From: Blasia pusilla
Taxonomy: Eukaryota; Marchantiophyta; Marchantiopsida; Blasiales
Reading direction: 5' to 3'
Assembly (NCBI GenBank): GCA_050084515.1
Contig: CM114271.1
Span: 57,908,001-57,972,000 of the forward strand
DNA: 64,000 nucleotides
A program made the translations under genes and the position numbers. Shown in pieces: positions 24,840-36,926 of this stretch (position 1 is the first letter of the stretch; each line of letters begins with the position of its first letter). Under the pieces are notes generated by a model. It saw only the letters and a list, made by a program, of their open reading frames with translations, made no database searches and was not told the DNA's origin.

Positions 24840-25970
24840 TTCGAAAACAAATTGGTAGATTGACTCTAGTGCATCAAATCACATGACCTCACAAGCTAAA
24901 TGGTTCAGTAGTTTGGAGCCGGTGAAAGATCCTGCAATTGTGCTCACAGGAGATGACACTCGACATCATATCACGTATACCGGTAAAGTTTCAATAGCAT
25001 CAGATGGTCTCTGTGCTCTTGGAAATTTTCTCTATGTTCCTACAATTGCAATAAATCTGATCTCTGTAGGATAGATAGTAGAACAAGATTATCAAGTAAA
25101 ATTTAACGTAGATGGTTGTTTCATTGAAAGAATGGATGACTAGACTACGATAGTCAAAGGAACTAGATCTCGCAGAATGTTCAAATTAGATGTTTCTATG
25201 CCAGAGATTCAAACATCAATGTATGGTCAAACCGACTAACAAGTCATAGATCTAAATGTATGGCATAAAAGAATTGGACATATGAATCTTCAAAGATTAC
25301 AGAGTCTTTCATCATCTAATATAGTAATATGACTCCTTAAATTAGCGAGTCCTCCTAAGTTAGAGGTATGTCATGCTTACCAATTTGGAAAACAAGCTAG
25401 ATTTTCTTTTCCAAAGCAAGGTAGAAGAGCATCCAAGATATTGGAGTTGATCCACAATGATATGTGGACAACATCACAACATAACCTTAATGGTTTCCAG
25501 TACTTTGTTTCATTTATTGACGACTTCTCTAGGTATACATGGGTATATTTTCTGAAAGCCAAATTAGAGGTATTCTCAATGTTCCAAACATTCAGAGTTC
25601 TAGTAGAGAAGTAGATTGGAGAACATATTTTGAAATTACGTTGTGATGGAGGAGGAGAGTGTCTTTCAACAGAGTTTGATGACTATTTATGTCAGAATGA
25701 CATCCAACGTCAAGTGACTTGTCGTTACACTCCACAAAAAAATCGAGTGGCTGAGAGGAAGAATCGACATACTGCTGAAGCGGCACGAGCTATGCTGAAT
25801 GAGAAGAACATGCCTAAGGTGTATTGGGTAGAGGCTGTAGCATGTGCAGTCTTCTTAATCAACCGAACTCCAACAGCAGGAGTTCATGATAAAACTCCAT
25901 TCGAAGTCTTCGCAGGAAGTAAATCTGATTTTCCCTTCTTGAAAGTATTTGGCTGTATTTGTTAGCTCTT
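24840..25970 (+). pseudogene. copia-1 protease and integrase
   Basis: Protease active-site region IDSSASNHM at about 24862, preceded by TAG where Trp is normal. Pre-integrase motif NVWHKRIGHMNLQRL near 25256, then the integrase core: HNDMW (first Asp, about 25455), FIDDFSRYTWVYFL, LRCDGGGE (second Asp, about 25635) and RVAERKNRH (catalytic Glu, about 25745). It ends with the WVEAVACAVFLINRTP and KTPFEVF motifs typical of copia integrase. The catalytic triad is kept although stops interrupt the frame. Confidence 0.85.
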
Positions 25971-26628
25971 GTTCCTTCTGAGAGACGTAAAAAATTAGAC
26001 CCCAAGTCTGAAAGATGTATCTTCATTGGCTATGCTCATGGAACTAAGGGGTATAAGTGCTACACTCCATCCTCTAGGCAACTTATTATTAGTCGGGATG
26101 TTGTCTTTGATGAGCTAAAGTCATGATATGCTCCATCTGAGCGTATTCCACCTCTAAACTCGTTTGTTGAGGGGGATAATAAGACAGTAAACCAACAATT
26201 CAACTTCCTCAAGTACTAGTGCAGGATTAGGAGAGGTCCTAGATTCATCAGTTAAATGTGTGAGTCCATGGATGGGAAAAGTACGTATTTAGTCTATTGA
26301 CACTAGTCAGAGCTGGAGTCAAGTGTCAGAGGCATCTACCTCTGAACAACAACTTCGTAGATCAAGTAGAGTTACACATCCATTTCATACATTCATAAAT
26401 GAAGGTTTCCTTGTGACACATCATGCATATAGATGACTACCCTTCAAGAGCCGAGTTGTTTTAAAGAAACTGCAAGTAAAGTCGAATGGATTGAAGCTAT
26501 GGAGGAAGAGCTTGTTGCATTAAGACATCAACAGACATAGGAGCTTGTTGATATTGCTTCCGACAATGAAGATATTGGTTGCCAATGGGTTTACAAAATC
26601 AAGCGGATCAAGATGGTACAATTAACAT
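25971..26628 (+). pseudogene. copia-1 integrase-RT linker
   Basis: Frame-shifted continuation of pol: a GYAHGTKGYKC-like block near 26030 (integrase C-terminus), a STSEQQLRRSSR-like segment (26335-26370), then WIEAMEEELVALRHQQT and CQWVYKIKR near 26490-26600, the usual start of copia RT. Several stops. Interrupted at about 26629 by unrelated sequence. Confidence 0.65.
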
Positions 26629-26876
26629 AGCTTAACTGCTGAGTTCTTAACTATGCGGGTGTACACACTAGTGTAGCTCATTTGGTGTTGTTTGGAGATG
26701 TGTTAGGCGCTTTATGCATCTCAGGTTTTTGTTTGATGTACCTCTAGCGCATAGTACGGTGTAGCCTCTCCATGCAGGTGATATTTTCAGGTGCTGCGAG
26801 TCCGACTAGCACGTCATCGACCCGCGGCGGAGTAGCTTTTGCGTTAGAATTGTGTAGTGGGTTCTGTGGAAGCAAG
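26629..26876. other. Foreign insert within copia-1 RT
   Basis: About 248 bp with no copia similarity, lying between the DGTIN-type codons and LVAKG...(26877 on), which are adjacent or nearly so in other copia elements. It has more CpG (CGACCCGCGGCGGAG) than its surroundings and no visible target duplication. Origin unknown. Confidence 0.45.
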
Positions 26877-26996
26877 ATTGGTGGCTAAGGGCCATGCATA
26901 ACAATATGACATCAATTATGAGGAAACATTTAGCCCTGTTGCAAAGATGGCGACTACGAGAATAGTTACTTACTGCAACTGTAATAAGTCCAATAA

Positions 26997-27175
26997 GTGG
27001 TTGAGTCATATATATCTTCTCGTATAGATCTCCACTCAAGAAGGCATTCTTGACGTCCATGTGATGTAATCTCCACTTCTTGCAGTAAGTAAGAAGTGGA
27101 GATTACATCACATGGACGTCAAGAATGCCTTCTTGAATGGAGATCTATATGAGGAGATATATATGACTCAACCAC
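26997..27175. repeat. Inverted duplication of RT sequence, 85-bp arms
   Basis: The left arm 26997-27081 is the reverse complement of the right arm 27091-27175 with three mismatches, around a 9-nt loop (27082-27090). The right arm is the normal coding copy of the RT motif MDVKNAFLNGDLYEEIYMTQ. The left arm is an extra antisense copy placed head-to-head, so a transcript would fold into a long hairpin. Confidence 0.9.
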
Positions 27176-27884
27176 ATGGATACGAGCATTCCAAGTTTCC
27201 ATTTCGCATATGCAGGTTGAAGAAAGCTCCATACGGGCTCAAACAAGCTTCAAGAGCTTGGTATGGCAAGATTACATACGTCCTACAAGAGTTGGGTCCT
27301 ACATTGTGTTGTATGTTGACGATCTTCTAATTACTGGGAGTATGAAAGAAATGGTCGGTACTCCCAATATACAACAAGTCAAGCTTAAGCTATAAGCTGA
27401 ATTTGATATGAAGGACTTGGGAAAACTCAAGTTCTTCATTGGTATTGAGTTTATCAAGGTAGGAGAGAGCATGTGGTTACTACAACGACGATATGTTTTT
27501 CATATGCTTTCAAAATATGGTATGATAGCTTGTAAGCCAATCTCTACACCGTTGGACCAGAGTGTGAAGCTAAGAGTGGATGAAGGAGAGTTGCTTGCAC
27601 ATTCTAATATGTACAGGCGTATGGTTGGAAGTTTGATCTATCTAACTCTAACCAGACCAGATTTGAGCTATATTATTGGCCTAGTGAACCAGTTTATGCA
27701 AACACCTCGAAAACCTCACCTTGATACGGTGAGGAGGATTATGCGGTATGTAAAATTCTCTATTCAATTTGGGCTTCAATTTGAACCTTCTTCGAGTTTT
27801 CCATCGATCGACACTCCACATCTGGTTATTCATTTACTTTGGGATTCACTTGGATCTTGCTTTATCTTTAATTTATATAAGTAA
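27112..27884 (+). pseudogene. copia-1 reverse transcriptase
   Basis: RT core: first catalytic Asp in MDVKNAFLNG (27112), then CRLKKAPYGLKQASRAWY, then SYIVLYVDDLLITGS with the YVDD box near 27316. It goes on to MKDLGKLKFFIGIEF, CKPISTPLD and MYRRMVGSLIYLTLTRPDLSY. Compared with copia-3, about 20 residues between TYVLQE and the YVDD segment are missing, with a frame change, and a stop follows at 27390. Not functional as read. Confidence 0.85.
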
Positions 27885-28350
27885 AAGCAAGGAGCAAAAA
27901 ACCTTTATATCGATCGACACTCCACATCTGGTTATTCATTTACTTTGGGAAGCACAAGTTTGCTATAAGTTGGCTTGAAAGAAGAAACCTAAAAAATGCC
28001 AAATAGTAAAAATTGCTTTTATCTGGAACTTTAAAGGCGAGTACAAAGGAGCAAATATAGCGTGTGAGGTTTAAATATCTTATCTTGGCTTCATCGATTA
28101 TTTGTTGAGATTGGTGTTAGTAACATACTAGTTAGGACTTGGTGTAATATATACATCCATCTATATAATTGATAAGGGGACAATATTAATAGCATCAAGT
28201 TTGCTAATAACCTATCTCCTTTAGACTTTGTTTCATGCTCTATTGAAATTACATGTTGAGGTGCACTATCATTTTATCATAGTCACAAAGAAAGTGTTTT
28301 GAAGAGAAGAAATTGATCTTTTGTATATATAGTATTAGGCAAAGAAACTA
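27803..28350 (+). pseudogene. copia-1 RNase H with internal 42-bp direct repeat
   Basis: An identical 42-bp segment occurs at 27803-27844 and 27909-27950; the second copy is in the normal RNase H context (DRHSTSGYSFTLGS). Downstream, decayed YKGANIACEV and HVEVHYHFI motifs continue to about 28330. The duplicated block and intervening sequence break the frame. Confidence 0.7.
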
Positions 28351-28470
28351 TGTGTCCTACCTTCGCAACAAAATTGCCCTCTTATACAAGGTGATGTGAG
28401 GTTGTTCATAAAAATATAAAATTTGACACAAATCTGACATCTTTACAAAGGCATTATCGAGATATAAGTT

Positions 28471-28777
28471 TGAGATGTTTAGACAAGCTCATGAGACACA
28501 TGAACTGATATATTTGGTACTCACACGAAGTAGGGAAGCTTAATTTTGGTTTCCTTTTGTCAATAAAGAAAAATGTCGATTATCTTAATTACAATTAGTT
28601 AATCATAGTTAGTTTAATATCTTGTCTTCCATTCGAGACTATGGTTAAGGTTAGACTTAGGATTGCTTGTACATACCCTATATAATTGATAAGGGGATGA
28701 ACCTCCATTTATTCTCTCATTGCAAATTTTGTTCTTCATGGTGGTGTGTGAGTATGAGAGCCTTTTCCACCATAACA
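28471..28777 (+). repeat. 3' LTR of copia-1
   Basis: About 307 bp, starting TGAGATGTTTAGAC and ending near CATAACA. It shares with the 5' LTR the GAGACACATGAACTG, ACACGAAGTAGGGAAGC, TACATACCCTATATAATTGA and TGGTGGTGTGTGAG blocks, with many point differences and a small insertion near 28556. The divergence shows an old insertion. Confidence 0.75.
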
Positions 28778-29346
<569 letters not shown>

Positions 29347-31478
29347 CATTTCATTCGACAACCCATTTTGTAATTTTTCTTCCATGCCCCCTCCATCACA
29401 AATCATTTAATACATTAATCTCCTCATGATGTAGAGTAAGGAGGGAAGTCATCTGAGTCTTCACCAAGATCCATTAAGACTATGTGGTTCGATGGCGATA
29501 TGTTTTGCTTAAATTCATCGATCCTAAGCAGGGCTCATTGGCTGTTTTATCACCATGTATCCATCCTCTTCGTTGGTAGAGGGCTTGTGGCAACTCTTCC
29601 TAATTTTGACAAACCAACTCAACAATTAGGTAAGCTTTGCTTAAAGGTTTCCTAGCCCATTGATTTTGTAGGCAAGCAAAGAGAAGTGATACTTACTAGA
29701 TTCTAGAAGCCAAACCTAGGAAGACCTGTTACAATTGCAATAGTGAACTTGGAGTCCTAACTGAAGATGTATGGTAGTCTGGGAGTCGGGTAGTCATGTG
29801 GAAGTTGTTCTCATTAATGGTTTTCCTTGACCGCCACTCATTGCCTTCTTTCTTCCTAAAATTTCTTCAAGCTCACTACATCTTCTTTCCCCTAGTTCTT
29901 TAATCGAATGTCTCTGCTTTTTTCTTGTTCCACAAATCCCGAGTCACGGCCGATTTGCAGGAGATCCATCCCTCCCGAATCCACATTGGTTGGATGAGTT
30001 CGTTTGGCGGCTCTCCGAGTCCGATACCGTTTCCTGACATCTTAGGGAACATAACTCAGTGAAGTGGAGTGGAGTGGATGGATCAAAGTATTTTCGGTAT
30101 TTTGTGAGGCGCCGATTGTATGTGCCATTATGGGATCCAAAGCAAAGGGTATTTTTTCTAGGTAGATTTTCCGAGCTCGTTGGTTTTTCCCAGACACTCG
30201 ATAGAGTGCGATCGGATATTTCCTAATAGTTTCCGGTTTTTTTTTTTCATTTTTCACAAAGCAACAACATAATCCTGGTTGGAAATTTTTGAACTTTTCC
30301 TAGTCGGATCGGGAGTACTTAAATTTTACCCGAAGATCTAAAGAACCCAATCGCTTATTTGCTTCTGCTCCTCTTAAATAAACGAAGTGATTTCAGGCAT
30401 AAGATCATTTCGAGTCGACAATTCTCACCTCTCTAGGTTTTAGGTGAAATCAGATCCGGTGAGATGAAAGTGAGCGCGAGAGTTCAGCCAGTGCCCTTTC
30501 TTATTAGGCCCATGGTTAATAACTTAGCTCTCTTTTCGAATTGAAAAAAGTATTTATGAGAGAAGTTTACTGACACTTGTGGAGCGGAGCAAATTATTGC
30601 TTTGAAATTGGAATCGACAAAGTCTTGTACTCAATTCAACATTATCAAGTTAATAATCAACCTCACACCACGTGCCCGTATGATCATTCTTCCTCTTAGC
30701 ACCGCTTTTCTCATTGCACTTCCCTAAGCCTCTCTTGTCCCGTGTCAAATATTTCTTAGTTGGGATTGGCCTGTGCAATCCTTTTGGAACCCTAGGGAGT
30801 GATATTTCCACCTTGCCTTGGAACTCTTCCTGTCCATCGATTGCGTTGGGTTCGAGCATTCCTTCTGAACTCTCTCTGAGCACAAATTTTTTTTAAGGGG
30901 CATTTATATTATTATTTTATGTTGTGAACCTGGAATTTCTCTTCTACACAGGTAGATGTTGTGAGTTTTTTGTGGAGAAGGTCCATCTTCATCTATAGCT
31001 GGTAATTCACAAGTGCTCATCTTCTTCACAACATACCTATCCGGTGAGGTGCCTAGCTTTGTTTCAATTCTTCGCATCTGCTTCCTTGTCTTGTCTATGT
31101 TGTATACTTTTCATTTGTCATAGTATAGATATTGGTAATGCAATTGCAGGATATTATTTTCAGCTATATGTAATTGCCATGTTCTAAGTTTATGTTGTGG
31201 CTCATCCTGCATGTGTAACTGCGGTGAGCTATTTTTTTCCTCAAGTAGTGCTCTATTTTATTTTTAGCCATTTCGTGTAAAGTGGCCTTTTAATCACTTG
31301 CACTAATGGGAAGAGGAACACCCTAACTTTGTACCTCAAGTTCAAGGAAAGACCTAGTGAAAAAAATGATAGGTCTCAATAAAAGAAGGTTATCGGAGCT
31401 TTGACTGCATATATGTAGGAGAGTTTCCCATCTCAGAAAGCTTGCCTATAAGCCCCAATTGCATGGACTTGTCATGCA
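29347..31478. other. No gene recognised; possible Helitron 5' region
   Basis: Mixed composition. It may contain the 5' end of the Helitron, which should begin with TC after an A, but the end cannot be placed by eye. Confidence 0.35.
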
Positions 31479-33860
31479 ATGATTCCTACGTTCGTAGGTG
31501 GCATGCAATATGCTCATCAACCATCAAGGACATGTAGTGTTGTGGATATTGCGGTGCTGTGCAATTTCGTAACCCTAAAAAACAAAAAGTGTGTTTTTGA
31601 AGACCCAGCCAATCCGCCATATGCATTATGCAATGGATTCATGAGAGATTACATAGTACCTCGTCCAGGTCACTTCGATGTTTGTGATACTTGCATCTCA
31701 GCTGGACCTCGCACACAAATCAATGTCTATATGACTCCAACTTACATTAGGTAGTTGCTTAATGTGGAACCACTGCAATTGCAGCTCCTCTCCATAGTTG
31801 ACTCTAGATTAGGAGTAGAAAAGGAGTTCCATGGCTTCCACAAGGGATTTTTCACCGTAACATCTCTCCTAAATTCACCTTTCATTGGTTGCAACCTCCA
31901 CCCAAATAGAATACCATGAGAATCTTCTATTCCACATGCCATGCGAGTGATACTGAAAATAAACCTTGAAATCAATCCATTGTACAGAGATTACAAAGCA
32001 CTTATAGAATTTCCAAATCCTTCATCTGGAATAGTTATCCTTCCAGAATCATTGGTCCAGAGAATAATCAAAGCCTCCCAAGAGAAAGGACAAGTTACAC
32101 ATAGCATGAGCCACGATCCTTACCATCCCGATCTCAATATCCTTCAGGATGTTGCCTACTCCCTACTTGTTCAAAGATGAGCTTCCACAAACATATTTGA
32201 TAATGGTAGTATATCTCTAAGAGAAAATGCATATGCACGTGATAAGCTCTTGATTGATGTATACAGTGCTTCAATAGATCCAAAACTCACGTTAGAGATT
32301 GCATCCTTTCCCTTCTTGTTCCCCTTCCATCAAGGCTATTTCAAAGGGAGCTCAACATTCTCAGACTATAATCGTGCTTGGAGACGCCAATTTTTTAGTC
32401 CTTTCTCTTTGTTTAAGCCTTATGGTTTATTAATGTACCAGATACGGAAAGCGATCGCCTTATGCTCTACCTCAAAAAGAATTGTTCTAAGTAGGGAACT
32501 AGACCAACTTTGTAGAGATAAGCCCCACTTAAGTGATGCAAGCTTGTATCACCATCTTTCTAAGTATTCAATTAGCCCCCAGATCCCAAGAAGCCCTGCA
32601 TGGCATAGAAGGCATTTGAAAGATCTAAAGGCTATGATACAGAAATGGGGCATGCCACATTTTTTCTTAACACTAACTTCTGATGAAGTATCTGCAACAA
32701 GATGGAACGAATTTTCTGATATCAAAGCTATACTTGCCAAGTTCAACCCTGACTTCACTTGGAACGATGCTCTAGCTGAGTGTGCACTATTATTCCATAC
32801 CAAGTTGCACTCTTTCCTGTCTTCATACATTTTTTCAAGCCCATGTGTTTCGGGTAGAGTTGCATAATATTTGCTCCGCTATGAGCTACAAGGCAGAGGT
32901 AGTTTGCATTGCCATATGATTTTGTGGCTCCATCCTGATGATGTTGACCAAATTGCATCAGAAATATGTTCATATATCCCATGTGCTGACCCTAGGCTGC
33001 ATCTCATGTATTTTGGGTCTACCCTCAAACCAAGTAATGAACTGTTAAGCCTAATGCTTTAGAAGCAATTGCACCGGTGCAAGGAAGGAGTTTGCATAGT
33101 GAGGAAGCGATCCCAAAAACCATACTGCTGCCTAGGATTCCCTTCTGATGTGAATCTAATCTGCACCATTTATCAATCTGCGTTCAATGAACTGGAGTTA
33201 CTTTTGGCCCTCAGCTGAGCACCGTAATGTCATTCCATACCATCCCCTAGTGCTCGTGCTCTAGGGAGCGCACATGAACATTCAAAGGGTAGCCAATGAT
33301 GACTGGTCATTTTATCTTCTCAAATATGCTTTGAAGTCAGAACCCACTCGGTCTTAGATATTGATATGAATCAGCTAAATCTCTCGGACTTGGTGGACTA
33401 GATGTCATTAAGTTATGTCTTGTCTCCGAAGTTGTTCTAAACAGATATGTCTCATTTACAGAAGCTGCACTAACCTCTCTTCAGATTCCAATTATATGTA
33501 GGTCACAGGCCGTTCACTATGTTGATTGCAACCCTCACTCAAGGAGAACGTATATCTACAGATCCACATCTATACCATGCATTCATCCCACAACTCTCTA
33601 CGCAAATAGGCCAACTACCCTTGAAGAGCTATCATTCTGTGCTTATTGGAATAGTTGCAAGATCTTAAAAGCCTATCCAAAGAATCCAAGTGATAAAGTT
33701 GTTGGATTGAATTACTTAGGTAATATTGTTAGTAGGACTAACCGTCTTGTTAGATTCATTGAATTCCATCCACTTCATCAGTGGAACGAATTCTCTTATT
33801 TAGTGCTTCTACAGAATGTCCCTTTTAGATTTGAGGAAACCAAGTTCACGAGGCATAAAT
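31479..33860 (+). pseudogene. Helitron Rep (HUH endonuclease) region
   Basis: Starts with a CCGYCGAVQF motif (31538-31567) like the Cys motif at the start of plant Helitron proteins, though in another frame. IASFPFLFPFHQGYF and YNRAWRRQFF (32295-32400) and MPHFFLTLTSDE (32652-32690) are Helitron-like N-domain motifs. The Rep nickase motif is GRGSLHCHMILW, with the HUH-type His pair at 32907-32915. The Y2-type motif FYLLKYALK has Tyr codons at 33313 and 33325. After it, GLDVIKLCLVSEVVLNRYVSFTEAA matches the segment after the Rep in other Helitrons. Rep would nick and join DNA ends for rolling-circle transposition. In-frame stops occur at 32178, 32865, 33060 and later. Confidence 0.8.
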
Positions 33861-33900
33861 AATTGCTAAAGCAACTAGCATTCTGCAGCCTGAGCTTGAC

Positions 33901-35312
33901 ATGGATGTAAGTTCCTTTATCAATTTTGAAACTATGCATAGCGAAGTTGTCTATCCATATGAAGAGGATTTGCCCAATCAGCTTGACATTGCAATCCTCA
34001 ACCTTGAACATAAACTCCTCTTTGCCCAAATCATATCTCTTACATATAATTTAATCCTCCTCAAAGGAGGATCTGGTTGTGGTAAGTCTTTCTTTGTGAG
34101 ATTCACGTATGATTATTGGAAATCTAAGGGAATGTCACCTCTACTCACTGCAACAACAAGTCTTGCCGTTGTTCGTCTTTATGTAGAAGCTCTTACAGTT
34201 CATTATACTTTCAACATTCCCATCCATGGTGATATGCCAACTATGCATGCTACTTCAGATCCTTACATGAGACTTAAGGCTGCCCAAGTAATTGTAGTTG
34301 ATGAGTTCTCAATGATGAAAACTAAGCTATTGCAAATTATAGGGATCCGAATAAATGAAGTCGTAAAATGCAGCAGCTAGAATTTGCTTGGTGGAAAGTT
34401 GCTCATCCTTGTAGGCGACCTATGCCAGCTTCCGCCTATTTGCAATCATAAAGTTTCAAATATATGCCATGGCTGCCATATTACTTCTTCTACTTTCTTG
34501 GTAAATGTACTCTCCTTTGAATTGGTTATACATGTACGCCATTCAAGTGATCCTCTTTATAATCAGTTCCTAACTTCTATCAGATGTGCTCTTCCAATAC
34601 ATGCCCAGATTGATGAAAATCTACGATCTTGCTTTGTGTCTGAGAATGAGGCTACAGATTTCAGCACTTCTAGCACAACAATCATTTGTACTCATTGTGA
34701 CGACGTTGCCATGTTCAATCTATCACTTAGAAGGATTTTTGGAGATGCCTCTATTATCAAAGTTAGCGTTATTTCTAACGCTCCTTCACAACCACAATTT
34801 GATATTTGGTTAAATGATGAATCTTTTCACCAACTACCATTTTTTGCACTCCACTTTCGAGTTATGATTATATCTAATGTTAACTTGAAGTGCCAGGCAG
34901 CCAATGGATCTCTTGGTACAGTGTCTGATCTTATTTATGAGGACAATGAGTTAGTTTATATTGTTGTCACTCTTCAATCCAATGGCCATGCTATCAAGAT
35001 AGATAGAACCAATTTCTCTCTCTAAGGTATGACTCGAATTGTAAATATATCAAGAAATCATTTCCACTTATATAAGGTTATGCCATGACTGCGCACAAGA
35101 GTCAAGGTTCTATCGTGGAAGGTCCTTGTTTGCTGGTTGTTCAGTCAAGTTTTGCTATGGGATTAGCCTATGTTATGCTATCCAGTGTGAAGAATAGAAA
35201 TCAACTACGCAAATTAGGATCATTGGAGCCTAATGTCTTCATAGTGTTTGGTCAGGGAGTGCAAGTGTTTCCTAGTTTTTTTATTGCTATCTATTCTGCA
35301 ACACTTACTTAA
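33901..35312 (+). pseudogene. Helitron Pif1-family helicase
   Basis: Superfamily 1B helicase: Walker A GGSGCGKS (34066-34089), Walker B VVDEFSMM (34294-34317), motif III LVGDLCQLPPI (34411-34443), then TAHKSQG (35088-35108) and GLAYVMLSSV (35161-35190) near the C-terminus, the classic Pif1/Helitron series. It unwinds DNA 5'-3' during transposition. A single in-frame TAG at 34378 interrupts the frame before NLLGGKLLILVG. A frame change lies between 35022 and 35060, with a TAA at 35074 before GYAMTAHKSQG. The remaining text is long and well kept, so inactivation was not ancient. Confidence 0.85.
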
Positions 35313-35333
35313 GCATGTCGGCCAGAGCCAACT

Positions 35334-35766
35334 CAAGCAAGGGACGTAGTGAGAGATCTACTTCTCATTCGCACCAAAGTGAGCAGTTGCCTTTGTATGA
35401 ACATGAACCGAATCCCGTGAATGTACCAGATCTTCAATCTCAACGATAGAAGCATGCCCCCACTCAGGCAGCAGTACAAGTTACTCCCTATGCCTTCCTT
35501 CCCTCATTGTCTATTCTGCCCTTTGGTGTTATATATAATTCATGACCCACAAGTGCCCTCAAGCTACTTGGACTTCCGTGGATGACACTTTCAGACATCC
35601 AAGCGCAGCCAGAAGAATTCAAGCCCAAGTTCATATTTCCCATAGAGAATCAGATCAAGTACATGGAAAACCTAGGGATGGTCCATGCTTTCTGGGAACA
35701 TGGTGTAACAGGAAGGCAGATCCAAAGTCTCATTAGCCAAGGCCAGCTCTGGGATGCTAAGTTCTG
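35334..35766 (+). pseudogene. Unrecognised ORFs after Helitron helicase
   Basis: A short frame starting MSARANSSKGRSERSTSHS (35334, stop at 35447), followed by a frame from about 35572 (WMTLSDIQAQPEEFKPKFIF...ENQIKYMENLGMVHAFWEHGVTGRQIQSLI, to 35766). Composition looks coding, but I do not recognise the family. Position just after the helicase suggests either accessory protein of the Helitron or host gene exons captured at its 3' side. Confidence 0.4.
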
Positions 35767-35838
35767 ATGTTTAAACAAGGATGCACCAGCATATGGTATT
35801 CTTACTGATATTATGTAGTTTTCCTTTTTGATTTATCT

Positions 35839-36213
35839 TTGGTTTCTGCTCTCTACTCATATGGTGGAATAAGGGTGGATCAACTTCGAGTCTTGAGGCA
35901 CCAAATGCATCTTCCCCTACATATGTTATTGGACCTTAACTCCGCTAAAGCTACTCATCTCATTGATAGAATAAAGACATCCCAAGAGAATGAGCAGCTC
36001 CCAAATTTTGAGCCCATTCCTATTGATGTGGAAAATCCCTCACATTTCCCAATGCTGCTAGAGTTTGATGATGTTATCAGTTTGCCTTGTGATCCTAATG
36101 TTGCTAATTCTCCAATCAAGAATGTCCATGATCCCACTAGCAGGTCTATGCTCCCTCAGACCAGCGAGTTCCTCTCAACATTGAAGTCTCCTAGCAAAAG
36201 GAAATGCACTTAG
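35839..36213 (+). pseudogene. Unrecognised coding-like segment, possible Helitron cargo
   Basis: A 124-codon open frame (TTG or internal Met start) with a QLRVLRHQMHLPLHMLLDLNS opening and an acidic, Pro-rich tail (FEPIPIDVENPSHFPMLLEF) ending in SPSKRKCT. Protein-like rather than random composition. No family recognised. It could be an exon of the same gene as 35572-35766 and 36927-37457. Confidence 0.35.
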
Positions 36214-36926
36214 CCAGGTGTATTTTTGCTGCTGAGTCAACCACTTTTTATTAGTTCTCATTAGTCTAATGTATTGGATACTTTGTGCATTCTGTTGCAT
36301 TTCCTCTAAAATTTTTATGCCCTTATGTCTGAATTTCCAAATGTATGCTTTTTATCTCTATATCTGCTGCTGTTCAACTCATTTTATGTGCAGGTCTTTG
36401 TTGGGAATTTTCCAGCAATAACTGCACACAGTTGATTGTGTTTATGGCCCTGCCAATTTTCAATAACTTTTGCACTAGTTTAGCCATATGGACTGATCTG
36501 GTCAGCTCATCTTGGCTTCTATTTTCTGATTGAATTTCAGTACTTTTGGTCTCCCCAACGCTCGGAAGTTCTAGGATACAATACTACACAATAAATCTAT
36601 ACCCTTATTAAATTTTAATATATTATGCTCCACCCATTGTATTTACAATGTATCTCAAATGTTCTCATATATTAGAGTGCTCCATACATGTTTCTTATTT
36701 TCGTCCACTTTGTCTCACTAAATTGGCATTTCTACTTTCTTCTTCTCCACATTGCCATTTCTCCTTTAATGCTCAGCTTAAGTGGTTACTTCATTATGTT
36801 TGTGATTCTACTTCCTCTTGCTGCACAATTTTGCATATGGTTTTTCAGCTTCATTGTCCAATACCCACCTTATGCACTACATTTAATTTCAGTTTTGAGG
36901 TATTGTGTAACTCTCACTAGGTTGAT
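36214..36926. other. T-rich interval, intron-like
   Basis: T-rich, stop-rich sequence between two coding-like segments, which would suit an intron. No specific splice pair is proposed. Confidence 0.3.

Larger units (their letters stand above)
23026..28777 (+). mobile_element. Ty1/copia element, copia-1, decayed but with both LTRs
   Basis: A plus-strand copia element about 5.75 kb long: 5' LTR, tRNA-iMet-type primer-binding site, gag, protease, integrase, RT, RNase H, 3' LTR. Domain order PR-INT-RT-RH is diagnostic of copia. The coding region has many stops (often TAG), a 14-nt deletion in the zinc knuckle, an unrelated insert at about 26629-26876, an inverted duplication of RT sequence at 26997-27175, a deletion before the YVDD box, and a 42-bp direct repeat in RNase H. 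No target duplication is visible. Relatives: copia-2 (45977-47819) and copia-3 (51072-53268, minus). Confidence 0.85.

Noticed and set aside
26806-27060. Minus-strand RT gene starting MDVKNAFLSGDLYEKIY
   Set aside because: It is the antisense arm of the inverted duplication in plus-strand copia-1; similarity ends at the arm boundary.
35022-35080. A short GT-AG intron in the Helitron helicase
   Set aside because: A GT...AG pair exists, but it would be only about 50 nt, and the sequence upstream of TAHKSQG reads as normal helicase code, so a frameshift plus stop is simpler.
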